Source: Eleusine coracana subsp. coracana (Eukaryota; Streptophyta; Magnoliopsida; Poales; Poaceae). Taken from it: a DNA stretch of 64,000 bases. Positions 57,371-64,000 of the stretch are shown here, in pieces (position 1 is the first letter of the stretch; each line of letters opens with the position of its first letter). The position numbers and the translations under genes were made by a program. Where the stretch lies: contig CM064429.1 of assembly GCA_032690845.1 (NCBI GenBank), forward strand, positions 12,866,569 through 12,930,568. The letters run 5' to 3'. A model generated the notes under the pieces. It saw nothing but the letters and a program-made list of their open reading frames with translations, ran no database searches and had not been told where the DNA came from.

Positions 57371-57500
57371 GGTCGGCCGACCTGGTGGGGTCGGCCGACC
57401 CCCTGGCCCCACCTTTTCCTGTGCTCCTTTCTCCCAACGGCTATATGGCCGTTGCTCTGTCCCTTTCTAACGGCCATCTTGCTTCCTTGGCTATAAAAAC
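57371..57500 (+). promoter_or_regulatory. LTR-like internal promoter with twin palindromes and TATA box
   Basis: Two GGTCGGCCGACC palindromes (57371-57382, 57389-57400; 18 bases apart) are followed 93 bases later by GGCTATAAAAACC (TATA at 57493-57500). This is the arrangement seen upstream of the LTR TATA boxes. The downstream leader ends at the 3' ORF start (57774), with a possible splice acceptor GTGTGCAG just before it. This would allow separate expression of the 3' ORF. Initiation is inferred. Confidence 0.5.
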
Positions 57501-57773
57501 CACCCAGGAGGAGGAGCTTCACCATTCCAAGCTCATCTTTCACTCCCCTCCTTTGCTCACTTGTTGCTCTCCCAAAATTTCGTGTTCTTCAACTTTACTA
57601 CAGCCCCAAAAACCCAAAAAATATTTCCCCTCCGTTTTAGTGCATTTGCAAGTTGTTGTGAGAAGAAAACCAATTTCGGAGAAGCTCGGGTTTGTCGTTT
57701 TCACTAACGCTCACCCGAACACTTGTTCGATCTTGTTTTTGCTCTTGTCTTGTGTTTGTTCTTGTGTGCAGCC

Positions 57774-59264
57774 ATGTTCAACTGAATGAAGCAAGTCGCC
57801 GGAATCAAGCGGAGAAAAAGCACTCGTGCAAGCACGAGTCAAGCATCCTCCGTCGAGCTCACACCAAGTCCGGGGCATGGTGACCCCGAAGCTGAAATTC
57901 CGGAGGAAAGGCCGGCATTGCTCATCACCGAGGAGCATCTCGACATCAAGGACGACCGCGAGGGCCAAGCCATCGCGCTCATGAGAGAACGGCCATTCGC
58001 CCACACCCGACGCTTCGATCCGGACTTCCTCGAGAAAATAGGTATGAGAGAAGAATTTGCCTCTATTTTTCGCACTATGGGTTGGCTAAATTTCGTAGAA
58101 GTAGATGAGCCGGGTTCTCGTTTGCTTACTATGTAGTTTTTATGCACCCTTAGAAAGAATGATGAAGGCATTTCTTTTCGCTTGTTTGGGCAAGAGCGCT
58201 TGGTCACATGGGGTGATCTTCATGCTATGCTAGGTCTAAATCCTAAATGTAGGCTAGACTTAGATAAAGCGCTAAAGGGGTTCCATAAAGAAAGTTTTTG
58301 GAAAAAGATTTCCGGAAACGAGTGGGGTCCCAAGCCTAGAACAAGTGCCATCCATAATCCTACACTTAGATTTATGCATGTGTGGTTGGCTATGACCTTG
58401 TTCCCTCGAGGTGACATTAGGGTTGTCCGGCAAGATGAATTGAAAATACTTTATGCCATGGTTAAGAAAATTAGGGTGTCACCCGCGGAATGCATGATTG
58501 ATCAATGGTTAGACAATATAAAGTTGACAGGACCAATTGAGTGCACCTCTTTAGTTACTCGCATTGCGCAGAAGTGTGGTCTGCTTGAGAATGTTCATGT
58601 TGAATATTTGACGGTAGATAGAGAATTTCTAGGCGAGGACTATTTTGTGCGAGGACATACTTTGAAACATGGTCCAAATAATACCTTGATCTATCACTTT
58701 CCCGGGTATACAAACGAATTCCCGTTACCTAACCCGGGTCTTCGTTTGTATCACTGTCGGGCACTAACCCTCCCACTTGAGCCAGTGGGAGAAGTTCGCA
58801 GGCATAGTGTTTCAGGGCGACCGACACGTTCCCGTAGGCATATGGAGCCTACACCGGAGTTTCACACTCCGACCGGAGATCCGGTATGGGAGCAGCCCCC
58901 GCCACAGGACGAGGCGGGTGCATCAACATGGCAGGCCGGAGCATGGGAATCTCAGTACGATTACCCCATGCAGACGTCATCAAGTTCAAGCGGACCGCCA
59001 TCCTTTGCCACTCGGTCATTCTCATCCCGTGGGTTCCGTGAACTCAACCATGGGATGGCCGAGTTGACAAGGAGGGTGAACGACATTGATTTGCGCACCG
59101 AGAGCATGCAACAAACTCTCACGCAACATGTCACCGACACCCAGCAATGGCAGAATTTCAGCGACAACCAATTCCGCCAGCTGAACGCGATGATGGCTCA
59201 GAATCAGAACAATTGGGATGCCTTCTTCCGCTCCCAAGGCTACGACCCGAACCAGCAGATATGA
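57774..59264 (+). pseudogene. Athila 3' ORF in envelope position, two in-frame stops
   Basis: The protein resembles the Athila ORF family of plant gypsy elements, of unknown function and located where other lineages carry an envelope-like gene. Order: a basic/Ser-rich N-terminus (KRRKSTRASTSQ), REGQAIALMRERPFAHTRRFDPDFLEKIG, a globular domain at 58140-58760 (VTWGDLHAMLGLNPKC, RFMHVWLAMTLFPRGD, CGLLENVHVEYLTVDREF), and a Ser/Gln-rich C-terminus with a short coiled coil (MAELTRRVNDIDLRTES). Relative to copy M1 a TGA stands at codon 4 (57783-57785). A TAG at 58134-58136 splits the domain in the same frame. Use of the ATG at 57786 would bypass the first stop. No signal peptide is visible. Confidence 0.65.
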
Positions 59265-60650
59265 GCAAGAACAAGCTTGGGGGAGGACCCCCCTTCTCAC
59301 GGTAACTTGTATCTTTCCCCTTCCCTTTATTTCTTGCATTTGCTAAATCTGAAAATCCATAAAAATTTGCAAAATATAAAAAGAACAAAAATATTTCCCT
59401 TTTTCATGCGCGGTATGAATGTGTATAATTTTCCTATGTTGAGATGATGAATAGTTGCTCTGTCCTTTATTCCTCTCTAATGCTAGTTTACAACTTAGTA
59501 CTCTCTCAAGAGTTAGGTTTGTTGGTAAATCTTGCCTTGAACTTGAATCTTGTGGGTAGCATATGCATTCTCTAGTTCTAAGTTGTTGAGAGGTATGATA
59601 TGATAGATAGGGCTGCTATGATCTTGCTCAACGTAAAGCTTGAATTCCGGAGTTTTATTTTTCAAAATGACAAATTGATAAGTTCCTCAATGATGAAATT
59701 CCCACCACAGCCATATGTAGTGTTTACATTTGAAAACCTTTACACATATGCTGCTTGTTTCACATTGAGCTTAGTCAAAATTATTGTGACCCTAGTAGAA
59801 CTCTTTTCATGCTTTCTTGATCAAGATCATATACACACATCCACCGCCATGAGCTATCCTTCTAAATCAAGAAGATAGCATCCACCATATCCACCATATC
59901 CACCGTGAGCAATTCTTCTACACCGGAAGAAAGCCACTATCCATCCATCCATCCAAAGAAACACTCCATATATCCATTGCAAAATTCCTCTCTCAAAGTA
60001 TTCATTGCAAACTAGGACTATGGCTATGCAAAAAAGAAAAAAAAATGCTCAAAAAAGAGAGCAAGCAAAAGATAGCCATAGCCTAGAAACTCCAAAAGAG
60101 AGAAGGAAAATTCAAAAAGGAGTTATTTCTTCCCATCCACCATTCCTCCGTTCTCCCACACACTTGCACATCTTGATCAAGATTGTTTGAATTGATGTTT
60201 TTCTTGGATCCGGTCTTTTGACATAGCAATATTATGTGAACATGAGTGCCTCATATATCCCTACCTTGAGCTCCACATAAAGCCTTATTTAGAAATAGGT
60301 GATTATAGGCAACACTTTGCCTTGGTGAGGAATCATACACATATTGAGTGATCCGAGAGAATCATTTGAGGAACTTAGTTTTTATTTTCAAAATCTTTTG
60401 AAAACCTCCGGAATAACATAGCGGAATCTAGAGCAAGTGATTGGTGCCCTGCAATTGTTCTATCTCTCAACCGCCCAAGACAATGAGGTGTAAAAGCCCC
60501 ATGGATCGAGGTAAATGGGTAAGTTATGTGCCAACATATTTAATTCTAGGAAGAGTACTTTGTTGTGCGCATAGTATTATTGAGGAGTAGGACATTGTAG
60601 CAACTCCTGATCAACAACTTAAGTTTATCTTTGCTTCGGGACGAGCAAAG
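59265..60650 (+). other. Noncoding 3' region of the Athila-like element
   Basis: 1.4 kb without a credible gene, homologous to 46573-48000 (minus) in M1 and 63181-64000 (minus) in M2. It includes short CCATCCATCCATCC and CACCATATCC repeats near 59880-59960 and a poly(A)-like run near 60030. Confidence 0.6.
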
Positions 60651-60652
60651 GG

Positions 60653-60668
60653 TAAGCTTGGGGGAGTT
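60653..60668 (+). other. Polypurine tract of the Athila-like element
   Basis: AAGCTTGGGGGAGTTT directly precedes TGTTGACGG of the 3' LTR. The equivalent tract borders the M1 and M2 LTRs. Confidence 0.7.
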
Positions 60669-62216
60669 TGTTGACGGCTGTTAAGTACCATTTTTAACCG
60701 TCAACTATACTCAAATAAAGGAGAATTTGGCATTTCATACACGCATGCTTTAGCACAATAATATAGTTCCACTTGTACTTGGAGAACTTTGTGCATGCAG
60801 GAGGAAATGTGAAGGAAACACCTCAAAAGGCAAGAAAACACACTTTTGACCAATCAGAGAGTGCCACATGGACGTCACACGGATTGAAGGGCCCATTTTC
60901 AGCACTTAACCGACGTAACTCCCTGTAATACCGCGCAAACCGACGTCAGGGCCCACAGGACAGCCACCTGGAGAAAGCACAGGCCAGGAGGGGCCACCCC
61001 CAGGTCGGCCGACCTGGTCAGGTCGGCCGACCCGGCCGGGCGCCCTCTCCGCCTGGGTTTCCACGTGTTGGCTCCTCCGCGACTCCTGATGACGGTTTGA
61101 GATGCCTTTCGTGGCGGTTACGCTCCCTTGCCGACCTATTGAGGCTATAAATAGGAGGGTGTGCCTTCACACTCAACACACACCACAAGAAGCATTTCTC
61201 TCTTGCTAGTAGTAGTTCTTGGAGTTTTAGTGGAGTTAGGCTGAGTCTAGAGCTCTCTAGTCCCAAGTCTTCACTTGGAATTGGTATGGCTCTTGTATCT
61301 TTTCCCTTTTGTAAGACTTTGCTCTTATCAATATATATATCTTTTCTATATAGTTGTGCTTGGGTCATGAGTTTCTTGTTTGATATTGTGATCCATATAT
61401 GTGATAGTATAGTCTACTTGTGTGATAGTAGTTTATATTTATTATACTACTATTGTCATGCTAGTTATATACCGTCACTATAGTCTAGTTTATATGTTAT
61501 AGTCTCTATGCTTAGTTTTAGCTGATAAAGTATAGCATGGGTTTGGTGATCGTATTCTTACGGTAACTCTGCCTTGTTAATAGTAATCGCGGAGGGGCAG
61601 AGTGCTCTTTGGTCATGCAAGTATGGTACTTGGGTGACTGATTTGCATCAATTATTCGTTAGTCTACTGGTTCGTTGAGGTAGGCGGCAGGTGGTGACAG
61701 CCCTGTCCGTCCTTTGAAATCCTCCCCGCTAGGCTAGTGCGTAGGCTCTTGGCGGAAGTCGCCTGTGGATGCAGGGGTAAGTCCGTGCCTGAAGTGCTAT
61801 ACTATTGACTGCTGAACCTGAGTGTGGGTCTGTATGTATTCTACTTAGGCTATGCAACTGTATAGGAATGTATAGTAGGAGTAGCTTAGCCTAGTCTTTC
61901 CTCCACTAGACTTTATTTATTTAGTAGGAATCTTCTGTGTGTGTCACACTACCCGGTTATTATCATGTACCCGCCTGTCTTGGTTAGATATCCTTGCTAA
62001 TTGTTAACATGATCTTATATGTTAGTAACGCTTCTTGATCATACCCTTCCTTTGGGATAAACAAATACGATACCCTGAATACTTCCGGGTGAAATGCTAC
62101 AGCGGTATTCTCCGTGCGCTTGCGGATTTTACCTACTTGACTCTGGGACATATTAGTGAACCGTTTCTGGCCCGTGCCGGGAATGATTTATTAATATGGC
62201 TTAGCAAAAGTCAACA
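60669..62216 (+). repeat. 3' LTR of the intact Athila-like element
   Basis: 1548 bp. It has two palindromes (61003-61014, 61021-61032), TATAAATA at 61146-61153, and the same 65-residue frame at 61286-61483. It ends CAACA before the duplicated CATAC. Confidence 0.9.
61286..61483 (+). CDS. 65-residue hydrophobic frame, 3' LTR copy
   Basis: Identical in translation to 55303-55500. In the 3' LTR it would be transcribed only by read-out from the LTR promoter into flanking DNA. See the entry at 55303 for reasoning. Confidence 0.3.
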   Translation: MALVSFPFCKTLLLSIYISFLYSCAWVMSFLFDIVIHICDSIVYLCDSSLYLLYYYCHASYIPSL

Positions 62217-64000
62217 CATACTTGCATAATCAAAGAGCACTCTACTCCTCCATGGTTATATGAACGAAGCAGAGCTATCATATAAATATGATCACCAAAC
62301 CCATGTCATGTCATAACAATGAATCCTAAGCATAAAGACTATGTCATATAAATTAGACTATAGTGACGGTATATAACAAGCATGACAATAGTAGTATAAT
62401 AAATATAAACTACTATCACACAAGTGGGCTATACTATCACATATATGGATGACAATATCAAACAAGAAACTCATGACCCAAACACAACTATATGAAAAGA
62501 TGACATTTATTAAATAGATCAAAATCTTACAAAAGGGAAATGATATAAGAGCCATACCAATTTCTCCAAGAGAAGACATGAAGAACTAGAGAGCTCTAGA
62601 CTCAGCCTAACTCCACTAAGACTTGAGAACAACTAAGTAGCAAGAGAAGGAATTCTTCTTGTGGTCTGTGTGTGAGTGTAAAGCCACACCCTCCTATTTA
62701 TAGCCTCTATAGGTCCGCAAAGGGGAGTAACCAGCAAGAATATTCCTGCCCACCGCCTTCAGGGATCAACCAAGAGCCTTCACGTGCAAGCCCAGGAGAA
62801 AAGGCCGTATGCCTGGGTAGGCCGACCTAGGGGGGTCGGCCGACCTGTGGCTGGGCCCTCCTGGGTTGTGCTTCCTCAGGGTGGCTGCCAGGTAGGTCCT
62901 CATCCCAGATGTCAGGGTAGTTTTGTGTGTTTCTTCTGTGTGGTACTGAAAATGGGCCCTTCAATCCATGGGATGTCCAGTTGGCGCTCTCTCATTGGTC
63001 GAAAGTTTGTTTCTTTGCCTTTTGGGTGTGTTTCCTTCATATTTCCTCCTGCATGTAAATAATTCCCAAGTACAAGTGGAACTACATTATTGTAAACAAA
63101 TATGCATGTATGAAATGCCAAGCTCCCCTTTATATGAGCATAGTTGACGGATGAAAAATGGTACTTAACAGCCGTCAACAAACTCCCCCAAGCTGAACCT
63201 TTGCTCGTCCCGAAGCAAAGGTAAAACTTATGTTGTTGATCAGGAGTTGCTACAATGTCCTACTCCTTAATAATACTAAGTGCACAACAAAGATACTTTT
63301 CCTTGAATTAAATATGTTGGCACGGTATTCACCCATTTACCTTGATCATCATGGGGCTTTTAACACCTCATTGTCTTGGGCGGTTGAGAGATAGAACAAT
63401 TGTAGGGCACTAATTACTTGCTCTCTATTCCACTATCTTACTCCGGAGTTTTTCAATAGATTTTGCAAATAAAACTAAGTTCCTCAAATGATTCTCTCGG
63501 ATCGCTCAAAAGGGTATGATTCCTCACCAAGGCAAAGTGTTGCCTAAAATCACCTACTTCTAATAAGGCTTATGTGGAGCTCAAGGTAGGGATAATGGAG
63601 GCATACTTGTTCACATACTATTGCTATGTCAAAAGATCGGATCCCAGAAAAATCAATTTACACAATTTTGATCAAGACGTGCAAGTGTGTGGGAAACATG
63701 GTGAAATGATGGATGGAACAAATAACTCCTTTTTGAATTTCTTTCCTCTCTTTTGGAATTTTTCTAGGACATGGCTATCTTTTAATTACTCTTGGTTGGA
63801 GCATCCATTTTTTTTCTTTTTGCGTAGCCATATTCCTAGTTTGCAATTATAATTGAGAGAGGAATTTTTGCAATGAACATATGGAGTATTTCTTTCAGGT
63901 GGATGGAAGTGGTGGTGGCTTTCTTCCGGTGTAAAAGAATAGCTCATGGTGGTGGATATGGTGGCTGCTATTTTCCAATTTAGAAGAATAGCTCATGGCG
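62217..64000 (-). mobile_element. Athila-like element M2, continuing past the right edge
   Basis: 62217-63180 is the rest of the minus-strand LTR begun at 54095, ending at 63180 (TGTTGACGGC read backward). It contains a 65-residue frame equivalent (minus, ending at 62358; an upstream in-frame ATG extends it to 73) and a palindrome at 62834-62845. 63181-64000 is the PPT and noncoding 3' region, nearly identical to 46573-47390 of M1. The rest of the element lies outside the window. Confidence 0.8.

Larger units (their letters stand above)
54699..62221 (+). mobile_element. Complete non-autonomous Athila-like gypsy element, TSD CATAC
   Basis: LTRs at 54704-56233 and 60669-62216 begin TGTTGACGGC and end AAAAGTCAACA, with TSD CATAC at 54699-54703 and 62217-62221. 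Removing it rejoins the M2 LTR exactly as in M1. Internal order: PBS 56242-56259, shortened gag 56378-57019, an LTR-like internal promoter 57371-57500, the 3' ORF 57774-59264 (two stops), a 1.4-kb noncoding region, and the PPT. Protease, reverse transcriptase, RNase H and integrase are absent. The LTRs differ at only about nine single bases plus one 18-base unit, so the insertion is recent. Confidence 0.9.

Overview
This window looks like intergenic heterochromatin from a grass (Poaceae). The evidence is a 10-cysteine cereal-type trypsin/alpha-amylase inhibitor gene, Ty3/gypsy families with grass-type antisense genes, Athila-type elements with an 18-base primer-binding site, and CACTA elements with grass-like termini. 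I recognise one apparently intact host gene, on the minus strand at 12934-13371. Almost everything else is transposable-element sequence nested several layers deep. Many layers can be resolved because target-site duplications (TSDs) survive.

Layout. (1) 1-12250: a LINE on the minus strand is split by a Ty1/copia element (718-11413, TSD GAGTC). The copia core is inverted between normally oriented ends. It carries a CACTA end, pieces of Ty3/gypsy elements, a 3.1-kb hAT element with a decayed transposase (3477-6575), and a 2.6-kb solo gypsy LTR (7895-10493, TSD GTTGG). (2) 12260-15563: the inhibitor gene, poorly recognisable DNA, and a small CACTA element. (3) 15564-25422: a 9.9-kb CACTA element (TSD ATT). 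It holds a broken Ptta/En/Spm-type transposase gene, a captured RNase H1 N-terminal domain, a 35-bp minisatellite, a solo copia LTR (TSD TGGTA) and a 23-bp-periodic array of G-box motifs in its right subterminal region. (4) 25426-29280: mostly unrecognised, with a remnant resembling an FHA domain. (5) 29282-54094: two copies of a Tat-like gypsy family on the minus strand, whose plant-mobile-domain gene runs antisense to the element. Between them lies a 5'-truncated plus-strand Tat element with gag fused to integrase, a 110-bp tandem repeat, an antisense gene with its own TATA box, and a 3' LTR. (6) 44559-51968: a plus-strand insertion (TSD ATGAC) that itself contains an Athila copy and a LINE endonuclease fragment. 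(7) 54095-64000: a minus-strand Athila copy split by a young, complete plus-strand relative (54704-62216, TSD CATAC).

No autonomous transposable element is visible. The young Athila-like element has LTRs, PBS, PPT, a shortened gag and a 3' envelope-position reading frame, but no protease, reverse transcriptase or integrase, so it would have to be mobilised in trans. The most unusual signals are the 23-bp G-box array, the LTR-like internal promoter inside the Athila-like element, the antisense genes with their own TATA boxes, and a 65-residue reading frame retained in four Athila LTRs. All functional statements are readings by eye; no database search was run.
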